This document shows, piece by piece, positions 1 to 8,665 of a stretch of 64,000 nt of DNA; position 1 is the first letter of the stretch, and each line of letters opens with the position of its first letter. A program made the position numbers and the translations under genes. The stretch is from Paracoccaceae bacterium (lineage in GTDB: Bacteria > Pseudomonadota > Alphaproteobacteria > Rhodobacterales > Rhodobacteraceae). The stretch lies in contig JALHOL010000003.1 of assembly GCA_022843025.1 (NCBI GenBank), forward strand, positions 416,101 to 480,100, written 5' to 3'. Under the pieces are notes generated by a model, which saw only the letters and a program-made list of their open reading frames with translations, ran no database searches and had not been told where the DNA came from.

Positions 1-356
1 GTTTCTGGCAAGACGAAGACGGCCGCTTCCACTTTGCCGCCCGCTCTGACGACATGATCATCAGCGCAGGCTATAACATCGCCGGGCCAGAGGTAGAGGC
101 GGCGCTGCTCTCCCACCCCGCCGTTCAGGAATGCGCCGTGATCGGTGCCGCCGATGCAGAACGCGGTCAGGTGGTCGAGGCCCATGTCGTGCTTGCCGCC
201 GGTCATGCGGGCGACGCGCTGATGATCAAGCTGTTGCAGGATCACGTGAAAAAGGTGATCGCGCCCTACAAGTATCCCCGCCGGGTGCTGTTCACCGACG
301 CCCTGCCGAAAACCCAGACCGGCAAGATCCAGCGCTTCCGCCTGCGCAGCAACTGA
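1..356 (+). CDS. AMP-forming acyl-CoA ligase, C-terminal fragment (probably 2-aminobenzoate-CoA ligase)
   Basis: The window opens inside this gene; the frame is open from base 3 and no start is present. The visible ~117 residues are the C-terminal lid domain of an ANL-superfamily acyl-CoA ligase. It shows the hinge RSDDMIISAGYNI, the segment GPEVEAALLSHP and the terminal PKTQTGKIQRF motif, whose lysine is the conserved adenylation-step lysine. The hinge form GYNIAGPEVE is common in benzoate- and 2-aminobenzoate-CoA ligases. It converges on the RidA end of the 2-aminobenzoyl-CoA operon, so activation of anthranilate to its CoA thioester is the likely job. Family is clear; substrate is inferred from context, since the N-terminal acid-binding domain lies outside the window. 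Confidence 0.85.
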   Translation, partial: FWQDEDGRFHFAARSDDMIISAGYNIAGPEVEAALLSHPAVQECAVIGAADAERGQVVEAHVVLAAGHAGDALMIKLLQDHVKKVIAPYKYPRRVLFTDALPKTQTGKIQRFRLRSN

Positions 357-371
357 CCCCGATCCCGGCTC

Positions 372-779
372 TCAGGCCGGGATCACCGCCGTTGCCTCGA
401 TCTCTACCTTGGCGCGGTCCTCGACCAGCGCCACCACCTGCACCAGCGCCATCGCCGGGTAATGCCGCCCGATCACCGCCTTGTAGACGCGGCCAAGCTC
501 CTTGAGCGACCCAAGATATTCCCGCTTGTCGGTGACATACCATGTCAGCCGCACCAGATGCTCCGGTCCCGCCCCCGCACAGGCCAGCACCTCGACGATC
601 GATTTCAGGGCCTGCTCCACCTGCCCCACGAAATCATCCGTCTCGAACTGCTGTTCGGCGTTCCAGCCGATGATGCCCCCTGTGAACACCATCCGCCCCG
701 TGGCGGCCACCCCGTTGGAATAGCCGATGGCTGGTTTCCAATGCGACGGGTGCAGGAATTGCAGCGCGGTTTCGGTCAT
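372..779 (-). CDS. RidA family enamine/imine deaminase
   Basis: A 135-residue RidA/YjgF/UK114-family protein. These small cytosolic trimers hydrolyse reactive enamines and imines to ketones and ammonia. The family C-terminal segment is visible as EDRAKVEIEATAVIP, keeping the arginine that binds the substrate carboxylate in active members. It is the last gene of the seven-gene leftward operon and overlaps the thioesterase gene by ATGA (776-779). Dearomatisation of 2-aminobenzoyl-CoA leaves an amino-substituted cyclohexene ring, so a deaminase that clears enamine/imine intermediates fits this pathway. The role in ring deamination is inference; general protection from reactive imines is the alternative. 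Confidence 0.88.
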   Translation of the reverse strand: MTETALQFLHPSHWKPAIGYSNGVAATGRMVFTGGIIGWNAEQQFETDDFVGQVEQALKSIVEVLACAGAGPEHLVRLTWYVTDKREYLGSLKELGRVYKAVIGRHYPAMALVQVVALVEDRAKVEIEATAVIPA

Positions 780-1186
780 GCGGTCGTCTCCAGATGTGCG
801 GTCAGCACCGCGCGAATAGGGTCAGGCCAGCGCGCAGGCCGCCCCTCGGGCGACATCCAGACCAGCACCAGCCGCGCCGTCAGCCGATGCGCGCCACCGC
901 TGCCCATGTCCAGCTGGACGGTGACGGAACTGCCACCCACCTTTTCCACCACCAGCACCCAGTCCAGCACATCGCCAAGGCGCGACGGCGCGCGGAAATC
1001 CGTCTCCACCCGCGCGGTCGGCACGCCGATGCCATCCTTCATCATGGCGTGATAGGAATAGCCCACCACCTCGCGGAAGAAATTCTCGCAGACGGAATTG
1101 GTCATCTCGAAGTAACGGGGATAGAAGACGATCCCCGCCGGATCGCAATGGTTGAACTCCACCCGGATCGTGCGCCCATAGCTCAT
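776..1186 (-). CDS. acyl-CoA thioesterase, 4-hydroxybenzoyl-CoA thioesterase family
   Basis: A 136-residue single hotdog-fold protein. The N-terminal [16 protein letters not shown] matches the 4-HBT active-site signature, in which the Asp of [10 protein letters not shown] is the catalytic residue. The helix after it carries an asparagine-rich stretch ([10 protein letters not shown]). It sits in the leftward operon between acyl-CoA dehydrogenase and RidA and overlaps both by four bases (1183-1186 and 776-779). It could hydrolyse a pathway aryl- or acyl-CoA, either as a dedicated step or to release CoA trapped in dead-end thioesters, which is common for thioesterases in CoA-dependent aromatic pathways. 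Substrate cannot be read from sequence. Confidence 0.88.
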   Translation of the reverse strand: MSYGRTIRVEFNHCDPAGIVFYPRYFEMTNSVCENFFREVVGYSYHAMMKDGIGVPTARVETDFRAPSRLGDVLDWVLVVEKVGGSSVTVQLDMGSGGAHRLTARLVLVWMSPEGRPARWPDPIRAVLTAHLETTA

Positions 1187-2319
1187 CCCAGCACACTCCG
1201 CGCGATCACAACCCGCTGCACATCGGATGCGCCCTCATAGATCCGCAGCGCTCGTATCTCGCGGTACAGGCTCTCCACCACAGACCCATGCCGCACACCG
1301 TCGCCCCCGTGCAACTGAACCGCCATGTCGATCACCTCCTGCGCGGCCTCGGTGGCATAAAGTTTCGCCATCGCCGCCTCGCGCGTGACCCGCGCCGCGC
1401 CACTGTCCTTCACCCAGGCCGCGCGATAGACCAACAGCGCCGCCGCGTCGATCTTCACGGCCATATCGGCCAGATGTCCCTGCACCATCTGCAATTCGGC
1501 CAGCGCCTGCCCCTGAATCCGCCGCGCCTTCACCCGCGCCAACGCCTCATCCAAAGCCCGCCGCGCAAAGCCCAGCGCCGCCGCCCCGACGGTCGACCGA
1601 AACACGTCCAGCACCGACATGGCGATCCGGAACCCCGCACCCGGTTCGCCGATCAACGCCCCCTCCGGCAGCACCATCCCCTTCATCCGCAAGGTCGCCA
1701 AAGGATGCGGTGCGATCACCTCCAATCGCTCCACCACCTCCAACCCCGGTGCATCGGCGGGCATCAGAAAGGCCGACAACCCCTTCGCCCCCGGTGCTTC
1801 GCCCGTTCGGGCAAAGAGCACATAGACATCCGCAATCCCGCCGTTGGAAATCCAGGTCTTCTCCCCCTCGATCAGCCATCCGCCCTGCACCCGCGTGGCA
1901 GTGGTCCTTGTCGCCGCCACATCCGATCCCGATCCCGGCTCCGTCAGGGCAAAACCCGAAATCGCCGCTCCCGCCCGCGTGCGCGCCAGCCACTCCTGCT
2001 GCGCAGCCGTGCCGAACAGGCTCACCGCCCCCATTCCCAGCCCCTGCATGGCAAAAGCGAAATCCGCCAACCCGTCATGCCGCGCCAGCGTCTCACGGAT
2101 CAGGCACAGCGTGCGCACATCCAGCCGCTCCCCCGCTGCAGCAGCGCTGTGCTGCAACCAGCCACCCGCCCCCAGCATGGCCACCAGCGACCGGCAGGCT
2201 GCATCCACATCGCCATGATCCACCGGCAGATGCGCCCCACACCACGCCTCCAGCGCGACGGACAGTTCGCGATGCCGATCTTCAAAGAAAGGCCAGTCCA
2301 GAAAACTCGTATCGCTCAT
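1183..2319 (-). CDS. acyl-CoA dehydrogenase
   Basis: A 378-residue acyl-CoA dehydrogenase of usual length. The FAD/substrate signature [17 protein letters not shown] lies near residue 130, followed by the second signature [14 protein letters not shown]. The C-terminal [11 protein letters not shown] matches the Y-E-G-x-S-x-x-x-R segment whose Glu is the catalytic base in short/medium-chain enzymes. It would dehydrogenate a saturated or cyclic acyl-CoA and pass electrons to ETF. In this operon the natural role is a beta-oxidation-like step on the ring or ring-opened CoA thioester after monooxygenase/reductase attack. It lies 93 bases downstream of the enoyl-CoA hydratase; that gap carries two hairpins and a dispersed repeat, so its expression may be lower than that of upstream genes. 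Confidence 0.92.
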   Translation of the reverse strand: MSDTSFLDWPFFEDRHRELSVALEAWCGAHLPVDHGDVDAACRSLVAMLGAGGWLQHSAAAAGERLDVRTLCLIRETLARHDGLADFAFAMQGLGMGAVSLFGTAAQQEWLARTRAGAAISGFALTEPGSGSDVAATRTTATRVQGGWLIEGEKTWISNGGIADVYVLFARTGEAPGAKGLSAFLMPADAPGLEVVERLEVIAPHPLATLRMKGMVLPEGALIGEPGAGFRIAMSVLDVFRSTVGAAALGFARRALDEALARVKARRIQGQALAELQMVQGHLADMAVKIDAAALLVYRAAWVKDSGAARVTREAAMAKLYATEAAQEVIDMAVQLHGGDGVRHGSVVESLYREIRALRIYEGASDVQRVVIARSVLG

Positions 2320-2321
2320 GT

Positions 2322-2411
2322 CATCTTCTCTGTTTCAAATATCCTCAGGGGGTGAGGCGCGGCACGCGCCGAGGGGGCGCGAGCGCCCCCTGATTTTTCG
2401 CATGAAAAATC
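2322..2411 (-). repeat. operon-internal double hairpin plus dispersed 3'-end repeat
   Basis: Gap between the hydratase stop and the dehydrogenase start. Reading leftward there is a perfect 8-bp hairpin (2392-2411, GATTTTTC/GAAAAATC), a perfect 9-bp GC hairpin (2372-2391, AGGGGGCGC/GCGCCCCCT), then a copy of the dispersed repeat (2322-2347, minus-strand GAGGATATTTGAAACAGAGA). The end of the repeat appears to supply the AGAGAAG ribosome-binding sequence of the acyl-CoA dehydrogenase. It may act as a partial terminator or mRNA-processing/stability element. Confidence 0.7.
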
Positions 2412-2412
2412 G

Positions 2413-3228
2413 TCAATCCCCGCCAAACACCGGCGTTTCCTTCGCCACAAAGGCACGGTAGGCCCGCTCGAAATCCCGGGTCTGCATGCAGATGGCCTGT
2501 GCCTGTGCCTCGGCCTCGATGGCCTGCTCCAGCCCCATGTTCCATTCCTGATTGAGCTGTGTCTTGGTGATCCCATGCGCAAATGTCGGCCCTGCCGCCA
2601 GGGCCCGCGCCAGCGTCATCGCCCCCGCCTCCAGCTCTTCCGCCGGATGCAGCGCGTTCCAGAACCCCCACCGCTCGCCTTCCTCGGCGCGCAGTACGCG
2701 CCCGGTATAAAGCAGTTCCGCCGCCCGACCCTGCCCAATGATCCGCGGCAGCATCGCGCAGGCCCCCATGTCGCACCCCGCCAGCCCCACGCGGGTGAAC
2801 AGAAAGGCGCATTTCGCCCCGGGTGTTGCCAGCCGCAGGTCCGACGCCATCGCCATGATCGCGCCCGCCCCCACGCAAACGCCGTCTACCGCCGCGATGA
2901 TGGGTTTGCCGCAGCCGATCATCGCCTTCACGAGATCGCCGGTCATGCGGGTAAAGGCGAGAAGCTCTTTCATCTCCATCCCGACCAGCGGGCCGATGAT
3001 GTCATGTACATCGCCACCGGAACAGAAATTCCCCCCATTGGACGCAATCACCACCACATCCACATCCGTCGCATAGACCAGCGCGCGGAACGTATCGCGC
3101 AACTCGGCATAGCTCTCAAACGTCAGCGGGTTCTTTCGTTCGGGCCGGTTCAGCCGCACCACGGCCACCCGATCCACCACCTGCCACAGGAAATGTTCGG
3201 GCCGCAGCCCCGCCATCGCGCCCATCAC
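2413..3228 (-). CDS. enoyl-CoA hydratase/isomerase family protein
   Basis: A 271-residue crotonase-fold protein. The oxyanion-hole segment [11 protein letters not shown] lies near residue 68 and [19 protein letters not shown] near residue 118. The segment usually holding the catalytic glutamates reads [18 protein letters not shown], with Asp rather than the PE-x-x-LG-I/L-x-PG pattern of classical hydratases. It is therefore probably a specialised hydratase or hydrolase for a cyclic or branched CoA thioester. It overlaps the MarR gene by ATGA (3225-3228). Role: hydration or ring opening in the 2-aminobenzoyl-CoA route, inferred from the operon. A Met at codon 5 (MAGLRPEH) is an alternative start. 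Confidence 0.88.
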   Translation of the reverse strand: MMGAMAGLRPEHFLWQVVDRVAVVRLNRPERKNPLTFESYAELRDTFRALVYATDVDVVVIASNGGNFCSGGDVHDIIGPLVGMEMKELLAFTRMTGDLVKAMIGCGKPIIAAVDGVCVGAGAIMAMASDLRLATPGAKCAFLFTRVGLAGCDMGACAMLPRIIGQGRAAELLYTGRVLRAEEGERWGFWNALHPAEELEAGAMTLARALAAGPTFAHGITKTQLNQEWNMGLEQAIEAEAQAQAICMQTRDFERAYRAFVAKETPVFGGD

Positions 3229-3659
3229 GCGCCCCCCATGCGTTTAAGAATATCGGTCAGCGCGTCCAGATCCGCCTCGGACAGGTTGGCAAAGCGGCGC
3301 GACACTTCGGTCTCATGCCCCGCGGCCAGCACTTCGAACTGCGCCAGCCCCTCGGGCGTCAGCGCCACATAAACCGTCCGCCGGTCCACCTCGGACGGCG
3401 TGCGCCGCACCAGCCCGTCCTTCTCCAACCGGTCCACCACCGTGGTCGCATTGCCGTTCGACACCAGCAGCATCCGGCTCAACTCGCTCATCGTCACGCC
3501 TTCACGGCGGCGATAAAGCGCGGCCATCACGTCAAAGCGCGGCAAGGTCGTCTGGTGCTGCAACCGCAGGAATTCGCGCAGATCGCTTTCCGCCATCCGC
3601 GTCACCCCCAGCAGGCGGATCCACATCTTAAGCCGCCGTTTTGACAGAGGATCGGTCAT
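3225..3659 (-). CDS. MarR family transcriptional regulator
   Basis: A 144-residue MarR-type winged-helix regulator of normal length. The DNA-binding core is [18 protein letters not shown] followed by the wing region [18 protein letters not shown], a typical MarR wing with DRR. MarR proteins in aromatic clusters usually repress until a ligand, often the CoA thioester, is bound. It lies in the middle of the operon it presumably controls, overlapping its neighbours by ATGA on both sides (3656-3659, 3225-3228). The 18-bp palindrome at 6741-6758 in the divergent promoter is the obvious candidate operator. Ligand and operator are inferred. Confidence 0.92.
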   Translation of the reverse strand: MTDPLSKRRLKMWIRLLGVTRMAESDLREFLRLQHQTTLPRFDVMAALYRRREGVTMSELSRMLLVSNGNATTVVDRLEKDGLVRRTPSEVDRRTVYVALTPEGLAQFEVLAAGHETEVSRRFANLSEADLDALTDILKRMGGA

Positions 3660-4399
3660 ACCTCCCCCCCGGAAATCACGATCCCCTGCCCGTTAACCCC
3701 ATCGGCCCCATCTGATGCCAGCCACAGCGCCGCCGATGTCACCTCATCGGGGCGATACAGGCGGTTCTGCGGGCTCATCGCCTCCAATGCGGCACGTGCC
3801 TCGGTCAGCGACCGCCCGGTCTTTTCCGAGATGACCTTGATGGAGTGCTCCGTCATCTCGGTATCCAGAAACCCCGGGCAGATCGCGTTCACCGTCACCG
3901 GCCCGCGCGCCACCTCCAGCGCCAGCGACCGCACGATCCCCATCACCCCATGCTTGGCCGCCGCATAGGGGGCGACCTTGGCATAGCCCTTGACCCCCGC
4001 GGTCGAGGCTACGGCGATCAACCGCCCCCAGCCATCGAACTGCCGCAACCCTTCGCGAAAGGTCAGGAACACCCCCGTCAGGTTCACCGCCAGCATCGCA
4101 TTCCACTGCTCCAGCGTGGTGCGGGCAAAGGGCGCGCTATCGGCCTGCCCCGCATTGGCGATCACCACATCCACCCGCCCCGCCTGCGCAAACAGCGCCT
4201 GCACGGAGGACTCATCCGTCACATCGCAAGGCAGCGCCCGAATGGCGGGGTGTTGCGCGGCGACCGAAGCCAAGGCTTCCACCCGCCGCCCGCAGATCAC
4301 CACCTCGGCGGCACCGGCACGGGCGAAGCCCAGCGCAAGGTCTGCCCCCGCGCCCGATCCGCCGCCCGTGACCAGAACTCGCCGTCCCGTGATGCTCAT
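3656..4399 (-). CDS. SDR family NAD(P)-dependent oxidoreductase
   Basis: A 247-residue classical short-chain dehydrogenase. The start at 4399 ([16 protein letters not shown]) is chosen because its ATGA overlaps the stop of the monooxygenase gene; the frame is open further upstream but that part overlaps coding sequence. Visible motifs: TGGGSGAG nucleotide-binding loop near residue 11, NAG near residue 83, catalytic Ser in AVASTAG and the YAAAK Tyr/Lys pair, and [11 protein letters not shown] after the active site. It would oxidise or reduce a hydroxyl/keto group on a ring CoA intermediate formed by the monooxygenase/reductase. Similar SDRs occur in 2-aminobenzoyl-CoA clusters; the exact substrate is inferred. 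Confidence 0.92.
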   Translation of the reverse strand: MSITGRRVLVTGGGSGAGADLALGFARAGAAEVVICGRRVEALASVAAQHPAIRALPCDVTDESSVQALFAQAGRVDVVIANAGQADSAPFARTTLEQWNAMLAVNLTGVFLTFREGLRQFDGWGRLIAVASTAGVKGYAKVAPYAAAKHGVMGIVRSLALEVARGPVTVNAICPGFLDTEMTEHSIKVISEKTGRSLTEARAALEAMSPQNRLYRPDEVTSAALWLASDGADGVNGQGIVISGGEV

Positions 4400-6681
4400 G
4401 CCCGGATCACCTCTGTCCCCTTTTGCGCCAGCCGCCGCATCTGATCGCGCCCGGCCAGATAGGGCAACGGCCATTCGGTGGCAGCATCGCCCATGGCGAC
4501 GGCGGCGTGAAGGGTCCAATAGGGGTTGGCCAAATGCGGCCGCGCGAGGCAGACCAGATCCGCCCGCCCTGCCAGCAGGATGGAATTGACGTGATCCGGT
4601 TCGGTAATGTTGCCCACCGCCATGGTAGCAATCCCTGCCTCGTTGCGGATGCGGTCGCTGAAGGGTGTCTGGAACATGCGGCCATAAACCGGCTTGGCGT
4701 CTACGGACGTCTGCCCCGCCGACACGTCGATGATATCCGCCCCATTGGCCGCGAACAGGCGCGCAATCTCCACCGCTTCATCCGGCGTCACGCCTTCGTC
4801 GCCCACCCAATCGGTGGCCGAAATGCGCACCGACAAGGGCTTCTCCTCGCCCCATGCCGCCCGCATCGCGCGCAGCACCTCCAACGGCCAGCGCATCCGG
4901 TTCTCAAGCGATCCGCCATAGGCATCGGTCCGGATGTTCGATTTCGGGCTGATGAAGGACGACACCAGATAGCCATGCGCCGCGTGCAGTTCGATCATGT
5001 CAAACCCCGCCCGCTTGGCCATATCGGTCGCTGCGACAAACTCCGCCGTCACTGCTTCCATATCCGCCCGCGTCATTTCGCGCGGGGTGGCGTTCTTGGC
5101 CGACCAGGGCAGTGCGGATGGCCCGATGATCTCCCAGTTCCCCGTGGGCAAGGGCGCGTCGCCCTCCTCCCATCCGACCTGCGTCGATGCTTTCCGCCCG
5201 GCATGGCCGATCTGGCAGCAGATCTTGGCCTCCGTCTCGGTATGGACAAAATCCACCACCCGCCGCCACGCGGACTCATGCTCTTGCGCATAGAGCCCCG
5301 GGCAGCCCGGCGTGATCCGCCCCTGCGCGGAGGTGCAGGTCATTTCCGTATAGACCAGCCCCGCGCCCCCCTTGGCGCGTTCGCCGTAATGGACCAGATG
5401 CCAGTCGGTCGGGCAGCCCTCCACCGCCTTGTATTGCGCCATGGGTGACACGACGACACGGTTCTTCAGTGCCATATCGCGCAAGCGGAACGGCGCGAAC
5501 ATGGGCTTGCGCCCCTTCACCCCACCCGCCTGTTCCTGAAACCAGTCCTCGGTCCGGCCCAGCCATTCTGGGTCACGCAGGCGGAGGTTTTCATGCCCGA
5601 TCCGCTGGCTGCGGGTCAGCAGGGAATAGGCGAACTGCTCGGGCGGCAGGTCCAGATAGCGTTCCACCTGCTCGAACCACTCCAGCGAATTGCGCGCCGC
5701 CGATTGCAGGCGCAGCACCTCTACCCGCCGCTCATCCTGATAGCGCTGGAAGGCTGCCTCCATCGTCGGCTCACTATGCAGGTATTCCGCCAGCGCGATT
5801 GCGGAATCAAATGCCAGCCGCGTACCCGACCCGATGGAGAAATGCCCCGTCGCCGCCGCATCGCCCATCAGCACCACATTTTCATGGAACCACTTGCCAC
5901 AGACCACGCGGGGAAAGTTCATCCACACTGCCGACCCGCGCAGATGCGCCGCGTTGGAGATCAGCTCATGCCCGCCCAGATGCCGGTCGAATATCCGCCG
6001 GCACGTTTCGACCGTGTCCTCCTTGGACATATCGGCAAAGCCCCAGCGGTCCCACGTCTCCTGCGCCATTTCCACGATGAAGGTCGCGGTCTTGTCGTCG
6101 AACTGATAGGCATGCGCCCAGACCCAGCCATGCTCCGTCTTTTCGAAGATGAAGGTAAAGGCATCGTCGAATTTCTGCTGCGTGCCCAGCCAGACGAACT
6201 TGCACAGCCGCATGTCGATATCGGGCTGGAACACGGGTTCATATTCCCGGCGCACCGCCGAATTGATGCCGTCACAGGCGACGACGATATCGTATTCCTT
6301 GCGGTATTCCTCGGCCGATTTGAACTCTGTCTCGAACTGCAGATCGACGCCCAACTCGCGCGCCCGCGCCTGCAACAGGATCAGCATCTGCTTGCGTCCG
6401 ATCCCCGCAAAACCATGCCCGCCCGATACCGTGCGCACGCCGTCATGCACCACGGCGATATCATCCCAATAGGCGAAGTGATCGCGGATGGATTGGGTGG
6501 ACACCGGATCGTTCCGCCCCATCCGCCCCAGCGCATCATCCGACAGCACCACGCCCCAGCCAAAGGTATCATTGGCCCGGTTGCGCTCCAGCACGGTGAT
6601 CTGATGCGCCGGATCGCGCAGCTTCATCGAAATCGCAAAGTAAAGGCCGGCAGGGCCGCCGCCCAGACAAAGTATCTTCAT
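4396..6681 (-). CDS. 2-aminobenzoyl-CoA monooxygenase/reductase (or salicylyl-CoA 5-hydroxylase type) fusion flavoprotein
   Basis: A 761-residue natural fusion. Residues ~1-375 are a group A FAD monooxygenase: [12 protein letters not shown] at the N-terminus and the [15 protein letters not shown] motif near residue 272. Residues ~385-761 are an Old Yellow Enzyme/YqjM-like FMN reductase: [20 protein letters not shown], then [24 protein letters not shown] and the FMN-phosphate region DLVCLARPH. This two-domain arrangement is known for 2-aminobenzoyl-CoA monooxygenase/reductase, which hydroxylates and then reduces the ring to a non-aromatic cyclohexene, and for salicylyl-CoA 5-hydroxylase annotations. 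RidA and the beta-oxidation genes nearby favour 2-aminobenzoyl-CoA. First gene of the leftward operon; its promoter region is 6682-6800. Confidence 0.93.
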   Translation of the reverse strand: MKILCLGGGPAGLYFAISMKLRDPAHQITVLERNRANDTFGWGVVLSDDALGRMGRNDPVSTQSIRDHFAYWDDIAVVHDGVRTVSGGHGFAGIGRKQMLILLQARARELGVDLQFETEFKSAEEYRKEYDIVVACDGINSAVRREYEPVFQPDIDMRLCKFVWLGTQQKFDDAFTFIFEKTEHGWVWAHAYQFDDKTATFIVEMAQETWDRWGFADMSKEDTVETCRRIFDRHLGGHELISNAAHLRGSAVWMNFPRVVCGKWFHENVVLMGDAAATGHFSIGSGTRLAFDSAIALAEYLHSEPTMEAAFQRYQDERRVEVLRLQSAARNSLEWFEQVERYLDLPPEQFAYSLLTRSQRIGHENLRLRDPEWLGRTEDWFQEQAGGVKGRKPMFAPFRLRDMALKNRVVVSPMAQYKAVEGCPTDWHLVHYGERAKGGAGLVYTEMTCTSAQGRITPGCPGLYAQEHESAWRRVVDFVHTETEAKICCQIGHAGRKASTQVGWEEGDAPLPTGNWEIIGPSALPWSAKNATPREMTRADMEAVTAEFVAATDMAKRAGFDMIELHAAHGYLVSSFISPKSNIRTDAYGGSLENRMRWPLEVLRAMRAAWGEEKPLSVRISATDWVGDEGVTPDEAVEIARLFAANGADIIDVSAGQTSVDAKPVYGRMFQTPFSDRIRNEAGIATMAVGNITEPDHVNSILLAGRADLVCLARPHLANPYWTLHAAVAMGDAATEWPLPYLAGRDQMRRLAQKGTEVIRA

Positions 6682-6740
6682 GGCCCAAATCCCAGATGGC
6701 GCGGAATGCGCCTTGGGGAAAAGCTACACCGGATCAAAAC

Positions 6741-6774
6741 AATTTCAAGCTTGAAATTTTCGGGCTTGAAATTT
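6741..6774. promoter_or_regulatory. 18-bp perfect palindrome plus extra half-site in a divergent promoter
   Basis: AATTTCAAGCTTGAAATT at 6741-6758 is a perfect 18-bp palindrome; a further half-site CTTGAAATTT follows at 6765-6774. It lies in the 119-base gap between the divergently transcribed monooxygenase and enoyl-CoA hydratase genes and is strikingly AT-rich for this genome. Best candidate operator for the MarR protein at 3225-3659, or for the AraC protein that is broken here. Confidence 0.7.
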
Positions 6775-6800
6775 CTGCCGCGCTTGCGAAGATCACCCCC

Positions 6801-7556
6801 ATGGACCTGATCATTGACCGCATGGGGGGCTGGGCCCGCCTCACCCTCAACCGCCCGGCGCAAAAGAATGCGCTGAACACCGCGCTCCTCGCAGCGGTGG
6901 CAGATGCGCTTGCGGGCTTTGCTGCCGATCCCGCGATCCGCGCCGTGCTCCTGACCGGGGCGGATGGCAACTTCGCCGCCGGGGCCGATATCGGCGAGAT
7001 TGAACACAAGACCGCAGCCGAAGGGGCCGCCGATCCGCGCAAGGCGCATTGGGCCACCATCCGCGCCTTTCCCAAACCCCTTGTCGCGGCGGTGGATGGC
7101 TTTGCCCTTGGCGGCGGTTTCGAACTGGCGCTGATGGCCGATCTGATGGTGCTTGGCCCTACCGCGCGGGTGGGTCTGCCGGAAACCAACCTCGGTCTGA
7201 TCCCCGGTGCGGGCGGCGGGCAGCGCCTGCTGGCGCTTGCAGGACGCGCGCGCGCCATGCGTATGGTCCTGACGGGCGAGGTGATCGACGCCGCCACCGC
7301 CTGTGACTGGGGCATCGCCACTCATCTGGCCGACGGCCCCGCGCTGGCCATGGCCGAACCGCTCACCGCCCGCCTTGCCACCCGCGCGCCACTGGCGCTG
7401 ATCGCGGCCAAAGCCGCGCTGATCGCGGGGTCGGAACAGGCGCTCGCCCTATCACAGGAACGCGCCGCGTTCGAGGCGCTGCTGGATACCTACGACAAGG
7501 CCGAAGGCATCCGCGCCTTCCACGCCCGAATGAAACCGGAGTTCAGGGGAAAATGA
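6801..7556 (+). CDS. enoyl-CoA hydratase/isomerase
   Basis: A 251-residue crotonase. The start at 6801 (MDLIIDRMGGWARLTLNRP) is chosen by alignment to the family start; in-frame codons further upstream lie inside the regulatory palindrome region. Motifs: NRPAQKNALN, the oxyanion segment NFAAGADIGEI near residue 65, GFALGGGFELALMADL near residue 101, and LPETNLGLIPGAGGGQRL carrying the canonical catalytic Glu positions, so it is a classical hydratase. First gene of the rightward operon, overlapping the 3-hydroxyacyl-CoA dehydrogenase gene by ATGA (7553-7556). Likely hydrates the unsaturated acyl-CoA formed after ring cleavage. Confidence 0.93.
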   Translation: MDLIIDRMGGWARLTLNRPAQKNALNTALLAAVADALAGFAADPAIRAVLLTGADGNFAAGADIGEIEHKTAAEGAADPRKAHWATIRAFPKPLVAAVDGFALGGGFELALMADLMVLGPTARVGLPETNLGLIPGAGGGQRLLALAGRARAMRMVLTGEVIDAATACDWGIATHLADGPALAMAEPLTARLATRAPLALIAAKAALIAGSEQALALSQERAAFEALLDTYDKAEGIRAFHARMKPEFRGK

Positions 7557-8665
7557 CCGTCGCCATCATCGGCCTTGGGGCGATGGGCCTTGGCATCGCG
7601 CAGGTCTACGCGCAGGCGGGCCACACCATCCGCGCCACCGATGCGAGCACGGACGCGCGCGGCACCGCCACCGCCCGCCTTGCCGCAACCCTCTCCCCCC
7701 GCGTGGCCAAAGGCGCCATGACGCAGGCCGACTGTGACGCCATCCTGTCGCGCCTTCACATCGTCGACCGGATCGAAGACCTCGCCCCCGCCGATCTGGT
7801 GATCGAGGCCGTGGTGGAACGGCTGGCCGTGAAACAGGCGGTGTTTACCGTGCTGGAGCCGCTTTTGCCGCCCCATGCCGTGCTGGCGACCAACACCTCC
7901 TCCCTCTCGGTCGCCACCATCGCGCGCGGCCTTGCCCACCCGGAACGCTTGCTGGGCCTGCATTTCTTCAACCCCGCCCCCGTGATGCGTCTGGTGGAAC
8001 TGATCCCCCATGCCACCACCGCATCCGATGCCCTTGCCGCCGCCCGCGCCTTGACGGAAAGCGCCGGAAAGACCGTCATCCAATGCCCCGACCGCCCCGG
8101 TTTCATCGTCAACCGCTGCGCCCGGCCCTTTTATGGCGAGGCGCTGGCAATGCTGGAGGAAGGCCGCAACGCGGGTGATATTGACGCGGCGATGATGGCC
8201 GAAGGCTATCGCCTTGGCCCCTTTGCGCTGATCGATCTGATCGGTGCCGACATCAACCTTGCCGCGACGGAGGGCCTCGCTGCCGCGATGGACCACCACC
8301 CGCGCTACCATGTCTTTGACGCGCTCAAGGCGCAGGTGGCGCGCGGCGATCTGGGCCGCAAGACCGGGCGCGGCTTTGTGTTTCCTGCCGATCCCCCACC
8401 GCCCCCGCAAGATGCCGCGGCCATCACCCTGCGGATCGAAGCCGCGCTGGTGAATGAGGCCGCATGGCTGCTGGCAGAAGGCGGCAGCACTGCGGATGGC
8501 ATCGACACAGCCTTGAAACTGGGCCTCAACTTCCCGCGTGGCCCGTTCGAAGCACTCGCCCATCACGGGCGCAGCCGGGTGCTGGCAACCCTCGCCGCAT
8601 TGGAAAGCGCGGCCCCGCCGCATCTGAAAGGGCGCTACCTGCGCGCACCGGAGCTGACCGCATGA
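7553..8665 (+). CDS. 3-hydroxyacyl-CoA dehydrogenase
   Basis: A 370-residue NAD-dependent 3-hydroxyacyl-CoA dehydrogenase. The Rossmann fingerprint is VAIIGLGAMGLGIAQVYA at the N-terminus; GLHFFNPAPVMRLVELI near residue 140 carries the catalytic His and the conserved Asn-Pro; DRPGFIVNRCARPFYGEAL marks the start of the C-terminal domain. A second, shorter 3HCDH-type C-terminal repeat follows (around residues 285-360), as in PaaH-like proteins. It would oxidise the 3-hydroxyacyl-CoA from the preceding hydratase to the 3-oxo form for the thiolase. Coupled by ATGA to genes on both sides. Confidence 0.94.
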   Translation: MTVAIIGLGAMGLGIAQVYAQAGHTIRATDASTDARGTATARLAATLSPRVAKGAMTQADCDAILSRLHIVDRIEDLAPADLVIEAVVERLAVKQAVFTVLEPLLPPHAVLATNTSSLSVATIARGLAHPERLLGLHFFNPAPVMRLVELIPHATTASDALAAARALTESAGKTVIQCPDRPGFIVNRCARPFYGEALAMLEEGRNAGDIDAAMMAEGYRLGPFALIDLIGADINLAATEGLAAAMDHHPRYHVFDALKAQVARGDLGRKTGRGFVFPADPPPPPQDAAAITLRIEAALVNEAAWLLAEGGSTADGIDTALKLGLNFPRGPFEALAHHGRSRVLATLAALESAAPPHLKGRYLRAPELTA

